From Planctomycetota bacterium (GTDB lineage: Bacteria > Planctomycetota > UBA8108 > UBA1146), in the NCBI GenBank assembly GCA_014240375.1, contig JAAZXB010000009.1, positions 1 through 64,000 of the forward strand: 64,000 bases of DNA, in the 5' to 3' direction. How positions within the stretch are numbered: position 1 is the stretch's first letter; the number at the start of each line of letters is the position of its first letter. The notes beneath the pieces were generated by a model, which was not told the origin of the DNA, searched no databases, and saw only the letters and a program-made list of their open reading frames with translations. Positions 26,545 to 35,320 of this stretch are shown here, piece after piece. A program made the translations under genes and the position numbers.

Positions 26545-27623
26545 CGGCTCCGCTCCCTTCCACGATCGCTCTCGAGCCAGCGGCTCAGCGAATTTTCCAG
26601 TGATGGTCGGTCGGTGTGGGAGAAGATGATTCCTCCCGCTTCAGCGAGGCCGATCAGCACACCGTCAGCGCTTCTGGCGGTGACACGGGAGATCTGACCC
26701 AGTCCCATTCGAGTCGTGGCCTGGGTCAGCGACCCCGCCAGAACCGAGAGGTTTTCTGTCAGTTCCTGTCGTTGATCGGCGCGAGTGCTACAGGCGGCCA
26801 GGGCCCGTGTTCCGTTCAGCTCCCACACCGAGAATTCATCGGGTGCAGGGATCACCGCTGTGGTTTCTTCACTGTGGACCGGAGAGATTCCGGTTTCCCA
26901 CCGTAGGAACAACTCCTGGACATTGGATGTGTTCTCGGCGGGGATCTCGGTAGAGAGTGCCTTGAGCGCCAGCACCATCGGATCGGAAGGAGTGGCCCTG
27001 GAGATCGGTCGCAACACCTTGGCTGCGGCAGAAGGAGCTCGTAACAGGAGCAACAACATGGCCAGGGATCTCAAGCAGTCGCCGTGGCCTGCGTGCAATT
27101 GGCAAGCCTTGGTCAGGTATCTCAGTGCCTGGAGACCAGCCACTGCGTCCTCGTCACGACGGAATCGCCGCAGGTAGCCGCGGGCGATGGCGAGGTATCC
27201 CTCAGGGTTGCAAGGATCTTCTTCGATCGCTGCGTGAGCCCATTCGAGAGCGCCGCTCGAGTCTCCGAGTAGGTCGAGTGCGGCTGAAAGTCGAGCGGCA
27301 TCGGCTGCGGAGTAACGAGATTCAACCGCAACTTGAAGTGTGTGGAGGGATTCGCGAGCCAGAGTTCGCTCCAGTTGATCGAGTGCCAACTCGCCATCTG
27401 GCCAGGGGTGGAAGCGAACCGTTCCTGCACGGAGCAAGCGAGCGGCGGCGAGGCGCTGGCCTCGATCACCGAAGTGAATTGCAGCCTGTAACAACCGGGA
27501 TTCTGCCCCGGCAGCAAACAGGTCCATCTGCTTCTCCACATCTTGATGAGGTCTTCTCATCCAGGATTCGATGATTCCCAAGGATCCTCCGGAACTTCTT
27601 GTTAGGTTTCTAAAACTGTCCAT
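26541..27623 (-). CDS. TPR-like protein with C-terminal Roadblock-like domain
   Basis: A 360-residue protein. The N-terminal two thirds are helical repeats of TPR type (AARLLRAGTVRF, ALEWAHAAIEEDPCNPEGYLAIARGY, LTKACQLHAGHGDCLRSLAML). The last 100 or so residues (FSVWELNGTRALAAC ... LGQISRVTARSADGVLIGLA ... GGIIFSHT) follow a Roadblock/LC7 pattern. The longest start is ATG 27621-27623, which lacks a clear ribosome-binding site; ATG 27525-27527 has GGAG 8 nt upstream and is a strong alternative. It is soluble by appearance. It overlaps mglB by 4 nt, which ties it to the GTPase module, perhaps as an adaptor or a heteromeric MglB partner. Confidence 0.75.
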   Translation of the reverse strand: MDSFRNLTRSSGGSLGIIESWMRRPHQDVEKQMDLFAAGAESRLLQAAIHFGDRGQRLAAARLLRAGTVRFHPWPDGELALDQLERTLARESLHTLQVAVESRYSAADAARLSAALDLLGDSSGALEWAHAAIEEDPCNPEGYLAIARGYLRRFRRDEDAVAGLQALRYLTKACQLHAGHGDCLRSLAMLLLLLRAPSAAAKVLRPISRATPSDPMVLALKALSTEIPAENTSNVQELFLRWETGISPVHSEETTAVIPAPDEFSVWELNGTRALAACSTRADQRQELTENLSVLAGSLTQATTRMGLGQISRVTARSADGVLIGLAEAGGIIFSHTDRPSLENSLSRWLESDRGRERSR

Positions 27624-27638
27624 GGTCTGTATTCAAGA

Positions 27639-30600
27639 CTACGATGGTCCCGCCACTGCGGGCAAATCGTCACTCTGCGCACCTTGTCTGAAGATCTTCA
27701 GAGTCCCTTGATCGTCACAGATCACCAGTTGGCCCCCCTGAAACACGGCCGAGTTCAGGTTTGTATCGCCCTGGTGGGCCCACAGCGTTTCCCCGGTGGT
27801 CAGGTCAAACACCTGCATGTTTTTCTCGGTATCCCCGATCGCCAGTAACTCCTCGCTGAACGCAGTGGAGAGGTGCGGTGAGTCGCCGGTGATCGACCAC
27901 TCGATGCTGCCGGTGTGGGGTTCGATACGATCGACCGAGCCATCGGATGAGATTCGGATCAGTAGGTCGTCGGTGGCGTGTAAAGATGCGGTCGTATTTT
28001 TCACGGGTAGGCTCCAGAGCAGTTCTCCTGAAGTCCCATTGAATCCCTCCAACGATCGATCGGTGGCGACGAAGATAGATGTTCCAGTGGCGATGAAACT
28101 GAGCGGTCTGCGTGAGAGAGTAGCGTGCCAGCGAGTGGACCCGTCGATGGGGTTGATGCCGATCAACTGATCGGGGGAGGTGACCACCAGGGATTCTGAA
28201 GTGGCTTGCAGTGCGCCCTTTCGAAGGCTTTCAAAATGACTCTTCCAGAGAGGGGCTAGTGTTTCCGAATCATAGGCGTGCACCATGCCTCGGGATGTGA
28301 TGACGGCGACCATCGAATCGATCGACACCGGGGTGTCTCGTAAGATCCCACCGTCGGTGTCGACTTTTGTTTCCGACAAGATCGCCCCGGTTGCGAAATC
28401 GATGCGCATCAGTCGCCCGGTGGTGGTGGTCAAGATGAAACACTCATTTTTGACCAGTGCACCGCCGAGCAGGTCACCCGACCCTTGTAAAGGTAGTTCC
28501 CAGGAAGGGTGGGCATCGTCGAGCGACAGTGCGTGGATCTTCGAGTGGTCATCGACCACCACGACCAGCGGTACGCCCTGCTGAGGAATGATCGAATTGA
28601 AGGGTACCTCCGGGGAGATGACCTGATCCGGGAGTCGTGACATCTTGAGGGAGAGCGAGGAGTGCTGCCCCGGCTGGTGCCAAAACAGCTGGGATTCGTG
28701 GCCCGGGCTCACGGCGGTCAGCAGAACCGATCTCGCTGCAGGAAGGCTGAGGATCTTGACGCCCGCCTCGTTGCGGGTCACGGAAATCGGCTGGCCGTCG
28801 ATCAGGACCCTGGAGCCTGCGGGCAACAAATCCGTGGGGATCTTCAGTATCAGTTGCTCGAGGAGGGGGGAATGAGGGTACTGCTTGACCAGTTGCAGTT
28901 GCAGCTGGAGCGCTTGCGATTCTCTTCCCTCGGCTACCAACTGCTCCGCACGGAGGAACTGAGTCCGTGCGGAATCGAGGTAGTTTGCCAGTTCCGCTCG
29001 CGTCTTCTCGATGGACCTGCGAGTCGTGAGTGGCAAAGCCTTGGTATCCAGTTCCTGCATCGCTGCGAGTGCTTCGACATAGCGGCCTTGGGTACGAAGT
29101 CGCAGGGCCTTGGAAAAGGTACGCTCCAGTTCACCGGGTCTGAAGACGGTGGAGATGGCCGGTTGCTCTGCTTCTGCAGCCGTGGTCAACAGCGGTGGAG
29201 GGGGTGGGAGTACCTCTACTTCCGCGACTGCTGACGAGGGGGAAGAATTTTGAAGAGCCAGGAACACGCCGAAAGCGAGGGCCGAAGCGAGCAGGACTCC
29301 GCCACTGCGGCTGGCGACACTTCCGCGGCGAGCGAGCCGTCCTTGCCAGCGACGATGAGCGTCTGGATCGATGGAATTGAGCAGGGCCAGGATCCCCTCG
29401 ACCGATGCTACCTTCCTGTTCTTACGCACAGATTCCCTCAGCAGCGAGTGAATCCAGCGGGAGGCGCCTTCGAGATCTCCTCCCTGAACTCTTAACCTCG
29501 CACAACTTTCGAGCCAGTGAGTGTTATTGCTCGCATCGACTCCGCGCCTTGATTCGATCACTTCGGCGACTCTCAGTGCCTGCTGAGAGTCTTCGACCGC
29601 GTCGATCAGGCGTTGCAGTAACTTGTCGGTCTCACGGCGGCTTCTTCCACGAGGGAGTTCCTCGATCAGCGCCATCAGGGATTCGAGGTCGTTGGGACAG
29701 AGATCGAGATGCTGGCGCAAGGCGCTGCGGGTCCCTGCACGGTCTCCTGCTTCTTTCCGTGCGCTGGCCAGGGCTGCCAGAAGTTGCTGGCGTTCCTCCG
29801 CCGGCGCTTTTTCTTGCAGGAGCAGCGGATGTAGTTGTTCGAGACAGGGGTGATCGGCATCGCCGAGGGCAAAGGTGCTTCGGAGGATTTCCAGCGCTCG
29901 CCGGGTCAGCCTCTGGTGGATGAGTCGGTCGACCAGTGCCTTCTTTTCAGCAGTGGGCATCGGTTCCAGCAGTCCATGCTCGAGCAGTACTCGGACCGAC
30001 AGAAGTGCCTGAAACCTCGGGGAGCCACTCGATTTTAACGCCGCATGGAGTGGGCGAGATTCTTTCAGTGCTCTGACGAACTTGCTGCGCAGCGGCTCGA
30101 TCGGAAAGTCCTGCTCGATGGCGGATTCCAGCGACGCGGTATCGTCAGTGGTGAGGTAGATCTCCTGCGGGTGCACACACCCATCCTGGAAGCGTTGTTC
30201 TTCATCTTCTCGACGGGCGACCTCGAGTAGCAATGAAGGGATGGAGAAGCGCAAGGAGGGGGCGACCGCTTCTCCGGTGAAGAGTCTATCCTTCTGCCAT
30301 GGGCACACTTCGAATCGGTAGCTGGCATCGGTCCAGCGGAACAGTTCGAGGATTCTCTCCTGAAACAGGGTCCGGATCGGTCCGGTCGCCATTTCGGTAT
30401 CAATCAGCCGAAATCGTAGCAGTGCATCGCCGAGGGAGGTGTTGCCCTGATTGGCCAGGAAGTTGGTGAGTTGCTCCTGCTGGAGGATGTCGAGGGTCTG
30501 GAGGATTTCACCGAGGGGGCAGGATCCATGGTCTGAATCGGTCAGAAGCTCCACTCCGCGGCCGTCGATGCCGAGACGTAACGCCAGATCACCGCTCTCG

Positions 30601-30686
30601 ATGGAGAGGATTCCACTGTTACGGTTCGCATCTAGACCCTGGAGCAGGGCCGAGAGCGGTAGGTTTTTGACGTCACCCTGGAGCAT
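27639..30686 (-). CDS. PATAN/DUF4388 domain protein with membrane helix and extracytoplasmic PQQ-type beta-propeller
   Basis: A 1015-residue protein that starts the GTPase operon. Residues about 1-150 match the PATAN (DUF4388) domain: LQGDVKNLPLSALLQGLDAN, GILSIESGDLALRLGIDG, then an LGEILQ...LGDALLRF segment. Helical, TPR-like sequence follows (about 200-430). One membrane helix lies at about 461-479 with basic residues before it (RRWQGRLARRG), so the N-terminus should be cytoplasmic. A proline stretch and more helical repeats (about 510-600) follow. The C-terminus (about 690-1005) is a run of PQQ/WD-like blades with repeated patterns such as ATGAILSETKV, DGSTRWHATL, SGELLWSLPV and TGETLWAHQG. 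The layout suggests an outside sensor joined to an inside PATAN domain, a domain linked elsewhere to Roadblock/GTPase signalling. The start has GAGGCGGG upstream. Confidence 0.85.
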   Translation of the reverse strand: MLQGDVKNLPLSALLQGLDANRNSGILSIESGDLALRLGIDGRGVELLTDSDHGSCPLGEILQTLDILQQEQLTNFLANQGNTSLGDALLRFRLIDTEMATGPIRTLFQERILELFRWTDASYRFEVCPWQKDRLFTGEAVAPSLRFSIPSLLLEVARREDEEQRFQDGCVHPQEIYLTTDDTASLESAIEQDFPIEPLRSKFVRALKESRPLHAALKSSGSPRFQALLSVRVLLEHGLLEPMPTAEKKALVDRLIHQRLTRRALEILRSTFALGDADHPCLEQLHPLLLQEKAPAEERQQLLAALASARKEAGDRAGTRSALRQHLDLCPNDLESLMALIEELPRGRSRRETDKLLQRLIDAVEDSQQALRVAEVIESRRGVDASNNTHWLESCARLRVQGGDLEGASRWIHSLLRESVRKNRKVASVEGILALLNSIDPDAHRRWQGRLARRGSVASRSGGVLLASALAFGVFLALQNSSPSSAVAEVEVLPPPPPLLTTAAEAEQPAISTVFRPGELERTFSKALRLRTQGRYVEALAAMQELDTKALPLTTRRSIEKTRAELANYLDSARTQFLRAEQLVAEGRESQALQLQLQLVKQYPHSPLLEQLILKIPTDLLPAGSRVLIDGQPISVTRNEAGVKILSLPAARSVLLTAVSPGHESQLFWHQPGQHSSLSLKMSRLPDQVISPEVPFNSIIPQQGVPLVVVVDDHSKIHALSLDDAHPSWELPLQGSGDLLGGALVKNECFILTTTTGRLMRIDFATGAILSETKVDTDGGILRDTPVSIDSMVAVITSRGMVHAYDSETLAPLWKSHFESLRKGALQATSESLVVTSPDQLIGINPIDGSTRWHATLSRRPLSFIATGTSIFVATDRSLEGFNGTSGELLWSLPVKNTTASLHATDDLLIRISSDGSVDRIEPHTGSIEWSITGDSPHLSTAFSEELLAIGDTEKNMQVFDLTTGETLWAHQGDTNLNSAVFQGGQLVICDDQGTLKIFRQGAQSDDLPAVAGPS

Positions 30687-30833
30687 CCCGCCTCAATCGG
30701 AGCCCGGGCCAGGGCTCCGCCTTCAGGAAAGAATACGACGCTCTGGCCTGAAGCGTCGACTCGACTCCTTGCCCAGTCCCTGTCGGGGTGAGTAGGATCA
30801 TCGCTCATCCGGTCCATACCCGGGAGGAGACCC

Positions 30834-31967
30834 ATGAATCGACCGCGAGAGGCACAACTCATTATCGACGATAGCGAGAGGGAATCAGACCTGCTGTGGG
30901 TGTCCTCATTTCGTGCGGGAGATCCCTTCACCTGGCTGAAGGACTCACGAGGCTCTGCCGTGATGCTGACCGATCTCGAGTTCGGTCGGGGGAAAAAGGA
31001 ATCACGGGTCGATGAAGTGGTCTCGTACTCCCAGATGGAGCAGGGCGCTCGTCAGGCCGATGGCAAACCGGTGGCGTTCGAGGGGGTCGTGCTGCACCTG
31101 CTCCGACAGCGAGAAATCGAGCGAGTCGAGGTCCCTGCCCGATTCCCCTTGCGGATTGCAGATGCCTTGCGAGAAGGTGGCGTCGAGGTGATTTCTCGAC
31201 CCGACCCCTTCTTCCCCGAGAGAGCCATCAAGCGAGCCGATGAGATCGCCTGTCTCGAGGAGTCTCAGGCAGCCACCGAGGCCGCGATGTTGATGGCGAT
31301 CGATGCGGTGCGGCGCAGTGATCCTGGTGTGGATGGGGTGCTCCAACTCGAGGGGGAACCTCTCACCTCGGAACGCCTCAAGGGGATGGTACGGGCTTTC
31401 CTGCTCGAGCGGGGACTGCAGATCGGTCCCTTCATCATCGCACCCGGTGATCAAGGGTGTGATCCCCACGATGTGGGAAGCGGTCCACTTCATGCCGGCG
31501 AGATGATCATCATCGACATCTATCCGCAGCATATGACGCATCGCTACTGGGGAGACATGACTCGTACGGTGGTTCGTGGAGGGGCCAGCGAGGTGCAGAA
31601 GAAGATGTATGCTGCGGTGAAGCGGGCGCAGGAGGCAGCCATCGAGATGATCCGACCTGGAGCCAGCGGTCAGAAGATCCACCGGAGAGTCCAGCAGATC
31701 TTCGAGGAGGCTGGTTTCCCGACCGAGCAGCGAGACGGGACCTGGGTAGGATTCTTCCACGGCACCGGGCATGGTCTCGGCCTCGACATTCACGAACCCC
31801 CCCGCATCTCCGCCATCGGCCCCGATCTGCAAGAGGGCCTGGTCGTGACGGTAGAACCGGGACTGTATTACCCGGGGCATGGTGGGTGCAGGATCGAAGA
31901 TGTGGTGCTGGTGACCGGAGACGGCTGCCGAAACTTCAATCTGGCTGCAAAAGAACTCGAGGTCTAA
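30834..31967 (+). CDS. M24-family aminopeptidase (Xaa-Pro peptidase-like)
   Basis: A 377-residue creatinase/aminopeptidase-fold protein. The C-terminal catalytic domain has all five metal ligands in context: Asp in MIIIDIYPQ, Asp in YWGDMTRTV, His in FFHGTGHGLGLDIHE, Glu in VTVEPGLYY and Glu in CRIEDVVLV. The N-terminal part is a shorter creatinase-type domain. The family cleaves N-terminal residues, often before proline. GGGAGGAG precedes the ATG. It is followed 3 nt later by a SagB-type gene, so the two are co-transcribed. Substrate specificity (Xaa-Pro or other) cannot be told. Confidence 0.9.
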   Translation: MNRPREAQLIIDDSERESDLLWVSSFRAGDPFTWLKDSRGSAVMLTDLEFGRGKKESRVDEVVSYSQMEQGARQADGKPVAFEGVVLHLLRQREIERVEVPARFPLRIADALREGGVEVISRPDPFFPERAIKRADEIACLEESQAATEAAMLMAIDAVRRSDPGVDGVLQLEGEPLTSERLKGMVRAFLLERGLQIGPFIIAPGDQGCDPHDVGSGPLHAGEMIIIDIYPQHMTHRYWGDMTRTVVRGGASEVQKKMYAAVKRAQEAAIEMIRPGASGQKIHRRVQQIFEEAGFPTEQRDGTWVGFFHGTGHGLGLDIHEPPRISAIGPDLQEGLVVTVEPGLYYPGHGGCRIEDVVLVTGDGCRNFNLAAKELEV

Positions 31968-31970
31968 CCG

Positions 31971-33497
31971 GTGGATCCCAGACGAATTCCTTCTATTGCG
32001 GAGTGGTTTCATGAGGAAACCAAGTATTCGCCCCGATCGATGGGCCTGCTTCCTCGTCCAGATCTGGACAGTCGGCCCACTCCATTCAAGGAGTGGCACG
32101 CATCGGAACCGATCGATCTGGTGCCCTACCTGCCCTTTCCCGGCTTTCCACTGGGGCCCTCGGAAGATCAGCGACCTTTGGATCCGGCGCTGCTGTCCGA
32201 ATTCGTCGGTGCTCTCTCGAGAATCCTCTACTTCACCGGCGGAGTGACGGGGATCCAGCAAAGTTCCGACGAGTCCTGGCTCTTTCGTGCGGCCCCTTCG
32301 GCGGGAGCACTCTATCCCACCGACATCACCCTGGCGCTGCGGGGGATTCGTGGCATCGAGGACGGACTCTATGCCTACTCGGTACCGAATCACCAGCTGG
32401 TTTCGGTGCTGGAGGGGGATTTCGTGCCTGGAATCGCCTCCTCCTTCTGGCTTCATCCGGCTTTCGACGGGGTCCAGGCGGTGGCATTGCTCAGCGGAGT
32501 CTGGCAAAGATCCCGCTGGCGCTACCACGATCGCGCATATCGGCGAATCCTGCTGGATACTGGCCATGTACTGGGGAATCTGGTTCACGCAGCACAGCAG
32601 GAGGGGCTCCAGGCGGTTCCGCTGGCGGGCTTCGAGGATGCGGCCCTGCAGAAACTACTGTTTCTCGATCCAGAAGAGGAAGGCGTGCTGGTCGGGGTCC
32701 CGCTTCGTCGCGCGGATGATGTTTCTACTGCGGCTGACGGGTTGGTGGCAGCGGTCAAGCGCTCGAGTCGATCGAAGGCTCCGCCAGATTTCGAGTCTGA
32801 TCCGATCCAGGCGATTCATGAGAGCAGTTCTATCCATCAAGATGCCGAGGTGACGATGCCTCCCGATCCGCCCGTCTGGGTAGAAGGAGTCGAGGGAACC
32901 CGAGTGATTCCGCTGGTCGAAACTCTTGGCGACATCTCCCATGAGTTTCCTGGGATCGTAGTGAGTCGTCGATCGACACGCCAGTTCACCGGAGCCCCCG
33001 TCGATCGAGGCGATCTCGATCGAGTGCTCGATTTTGCGCACCGCTACGCGACACCTGGCCCGGTCCGGTATCTCAATGCAAGACCGGCATTGCAAATTCA
33101 CCTGGTGATGAATCGGGTCAGGGGACTGGAGCAAGGTGTGTGGCGCTACCTCCCCGACGAACATCAACTACAGCTGATTCGATCCTGCGATGAGAGAAGA
33201 CGAGTTCATGGTGCTTGCCTCGGGCAAGAGCTCGCCAGAGATGCCGCATGCTTGCTGGTCTACAGTGCGGACCTTCCGCGAGCAGTTGAGGTGTGGGGAG
33301 ATCGAGCGTATCGATACCTGCATCTCGATGCGGGCTTCCTCGGTCAGCAACTGAATCTGGCGTGCGTTCATCAGGGTCTGGGGGTCAGTGGCATCGGCGG
33401 CTTCTTCGATGACATGTGGACCGAGATCCTCGAGTTGCCTAACGATCATGCCATCAGTTATATCACGGCGATCGGAGACCCCTTCGCTGGGGAGTAA
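31971..33497 (+). CDS. SagB-type nitroreductase with two tandem domains
   Basis: A 508-residue protein in which the nitroreductase fold occurs twice. The first copy (about residues 70-255) has AAPSAGALYPTDITLAL, YHDRAYRRILLDTGHVLGNL and GLQAVPLAGFED, the classic SagB/ThcOx pattern of FMN-dependent azoline oxidases. The second (about 315-505) has VVSRRSTRQFTGAPVDRGDL, YRYLHLDAGFLGQQLNLACV and LGVSGIGGFFDD. SagB enzymes oxidise azolines in thiazole/oxazole-modified peptides, but stand-alone homologues of unknown role are common. No YcaO or precursor-peptide gene is adjacent. The start is GTG 31971, 3 nt after the M24 peptidase stop, with GAGGT upstream. A T-rich terminator follows. Confidence 0.85.
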   Translation: MDPRRIPSIAEWFHEETKYSPRSMGLLPRPDLDSRPTPFKEWHASEPIDLVPYLPFPGFPLGPSEDQRPLDPALLSEFVGALSRILYFTGGVTGIQQSSDESWLFRAAPSAGALYPTDITLALRGIRGIEDGLYAYSVPNHQLVSVLEGDFVPGIASSFWLHPAFDGVQAVALLSGVWQRSRWRYHDRAYRRILLDTGHVLGNLVHAAQQEGLQAVPLAGFEDAALQKLLFLDPEEEGVLVGVPLRRADDVSTAADGLVAAVKRSSRSKAPPDFESDPIQAIHESSSIHQDAEVTMPPDPPVWVEGVEGTRVIPLVETLGDISHEFPGIVVSRRSTRQFTGAPVDRGDLDRVLDFAHRYATPGPVRYLNARPALQIHLVMNRVRGLEQGVWRYLPDEHQLQLIRSCDERRRVHGACLGQELARDAACLLVYSADLPRAVEVWGDRAYRYLHLDAGFLGQQLNLACVHQGLGVSGIGGFFDDMWTEILELPNDHAISYITAIGDPFAGE

Positions 33498-33503
33498 TGG
33501 GGC

Positions 33504-33542
33504 AGAAACGCCTCGAAAGGGCCGTTTCTCAGAGTTTTTTTT
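33504..33542 (+). terminator. Rho-independent terminator after the SagB-type gene
   Basis: AGAAACG...CGTTTCT forms a hairpin (33504-33529) with extra GC pairs near the loop, followed by an eight-T run at 33535-33542. Confidence 0.85.
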
Positions 33543-33983
33543 GACCCGTGATCGGCCCTCGAGATGAGGCCACATCTCCGAGCCAGAAAACGCCTCAGGC
33601 GGCACCAGAAGCGGTCAATTTTCGAAGTCGTAAATAACTAATAATAAAAGAGTTACAGAGGCTTAAAGGGACTCATGGGATGCTGGATCTGGAACCCAGA
33701 AGCAGCCTCCATGAGTTCCGATAATGGACAGTTCTCGCGCTTCGAGAGGCCCGGAATCGCGAAAAACTGTAGCAAGAGGTCTTGCCACTTTTCTCGTATC
33801 CGACTCTCCTATCGCCCATGGAGCGAGGGCCTGTTGCCCTCCAACGTCGGCGAGGGCCGGAAGGCCCGGAAGGCATGAACGAGCCTTCCGATCCTCGCTT
33901 GCGCCGCGAAGTAAGCAATGTAAGGGAATCCCCTAAGGATCGTCGGCAAGTCCGCCGGAGTACAAGGGGAAGAAAGGGTGATC
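33543..33983. promoter_or_regulatory. Upstream region of the first beta-barrel gene, with leader hairpin
   Basis: About 440 nt with no convincing gene. An AT-rich tract (33620-33660) is the likeliest promoter zone. A perfect 8-bp hairpin, CGGAAGGC/GCCTTCCG at 33867-33890 (8-nt loop), lies in the probable 5' leader about 95 nt before the start codon. A GCAAGAGGTCTTGC palindrome lies near 33772. I see no known riboswitch pattern. Confidence 0.45.
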
Positions 33984-35114
33984 ATGAACAAGAGCACTTT
34001 GCTCGTACTGGCTTTGGCCATGTTGGTTCCGACCGTCGCCTTGGCGGACGGAGTTACAGTTGGGGGAGATTTGCGTCTGCGCTGGGATTACGCCGGCCCG
34101 GAGACAAGTGATTCCTCGAATAGTTCGGCAGCGGTGACCAACATCGATATCGGTGCGGCCATCAATGACAACGTCTCGTTCTCCGCAACGTGGCGACACG
34201 GAATGATTTTCGGTGAAGCGGTCGGGACCGGACCTGGTTCTGCTGCTCCAGCGATGAGGGTACAGGAAGCCTATGCCAGCGTTGGTGACCTGGGATCGGC
34301 TAGCGGCATGCTCGCCGGCTGGAGTCTTGATGTCGGTCGCATGAACAACCCCGATGGGGGACGTATCATCAACAGCGACGACTGGGGTCATGCGGCACCC
34401 GCTTCGAACGACGGATACCACCTCGCTTCGGATATGGGCGGAATCGGTATCGGTGTCTGGTACTTCGGTGGAGGAAGTTCCCCCGCTGGTGCTGCAGACA
34501 GCATGCTGGGCGCAGCCTTCGATCTCGGTGACATGGCGGGCGGATTCGCCGACATCGACGTTGCCTACTGGAGTGCTAGTGCGGCGGCAGATACCAGCAA
34601 CGTGGGCATCAACATCAACAACATCGCCAGCGAGAACCTCGCCGGAGTTGATCTCGATGTGACTTACGCCACCCGTGACAATGATACTGCTGACGATGGT
34701 ACCCTGACCGGTATCAGCCTTGGTTACGCGATGGAGGGCTTTGACCTCTCCTTCAGCAATACCGTTGCTGATGCGGACTGGGATGCTTTCAGTGCTGCAG
34801 CGCACGGTACCAACGGTATTGCCGACATGAACGTCGGATCCGGTGTCGGAGCCGCTGCAGGTGCGGATGTGGATAACACCACCATCGGAGCCTCTTTCAG
34901 CCCGATGGATGGCGTCACTGCCTCGGTGGACTTCATCACCCTGGCACAGGATAGTACTGGCGACGACATCGGAACTGAAGTGGATGTGGTTCTGGGGTGG
35001 GAGTGCGGAAGCGATGTTCATATGACCATCGGTTACGCCTCATTCTCCGCAGATGACGCTTCGGCCCTCCAGGATTGTGACTACTTCTACCTGCAAACTG
35101 GCTGGGCGTTCTAA
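33984..35114 (+). CDS. Outer-membrane beta-barrel protein (porin-like), paralogue 1
   Basis: A 376-residue protein with a Sec signal peptide (MNKSTLLVLALAMLVPTVALA region), then many alternating amphipathic strands rich in Gly, Asp, Ser and Ala. It ends in a C-terminal aromatic signature (FYLQTGWAF, terminal Phe) typical of BAM-assembled barrels. The DLRLRWDY motif near the mature N-terminus and DVGRMNNPDGGRIINSDDW recur in the next gene (DLRLRWEY; LGRSAVPTYDSGRIIHSADW), so the two are paralogues. The ATG at 33984 has AAAGGG 6 nt upstream; an in-frame GTG lies 6 nt earlier. It has its own terminator. The high Asp and low Lys/Arg content is striking. Transport substrate is unknown. Confidence 0.8.
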   Translation: MNKSTLLVLALAMLVPTVALADGVTVGGDLRLRWDYAGPETSDSSNSSAAVTNIDIGAAINDNVSFSATWRHGMIFGEAVGTGPGSAAPAMRVQEAYASVGDLGSASGMLAGWSLDVGRMNNPDGGRIINSDDWGHAAPASNDGYHLASDMGGIGIGVWYFGGGSSPAGAADSMLGAAFDLGDMAGGFADIDVAYWSASAAADTSNVGININNIASENLAGVDLDVTYATRDNDTADDGTLTGISLGYAMEGFDLSFSNTVADADWDAFSAAAHGTNGIADMNVGSGVGAAAGADVDNTTIGASFSPMDGVTASVDFITLAQDSTGDDIGTEVDVVLGWECGSDVHMTIGYASFSADDASALQDCDYFYLQTGWAF

Positions 35115-35122
35115 TCTCCGAG

Positions 35123-35209
35123 TTGTGGAGTTGACTCCACAATCCGGGTTTTAGTTCTACAGGAGCGGGGACGTGCGCCTTTGGCGCGCGTCCTCGTTCT
35201 TTTTTTTTT
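35123..35209 (+). terminator. Double hairpin and T-run after paralogue 1
   Basis: TTGTGGAG/CTCCACAA (8 bp, perfect) at 35123-35142 is followed by a longer GC-rich hairpin at 35163-35198 (GGACGTGCGCC / GGCGCGCGTCC) and a run of ten T at 35200-35209. The second is a textbook intrinsic terminator. It probably separates the transcripts of the two barrel genes. Confidence 0.9.
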
Positions 35210-35320
35210 GGCCCGGTTCACCAGTAGTTCTTCTTGCCAGATCGCCGAATCAGGGCAGGATGTCACGGGTCCGGGGGGGCAGGTTCGCTGCCAGCGCCGG
35301 AGGGGAAGAGAGTGGGACCA

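Noticed and set aside
31002-32588. 528-codon open frame antisense to the M24 peptidase and SagB genes
   Set aside because: It mirrors two well-supported genes in the opposite strand, has no recognisable motifs and follows from the codon bias of the real genes.
33933-35021. 362-codon open frame antisense to the first beta-barrel gene
   Set aside because: Low-complexity His/Thr/Ser-rich product with no domain; the sense strand has a signal peptide, a ribosome-binding site and barrel features.
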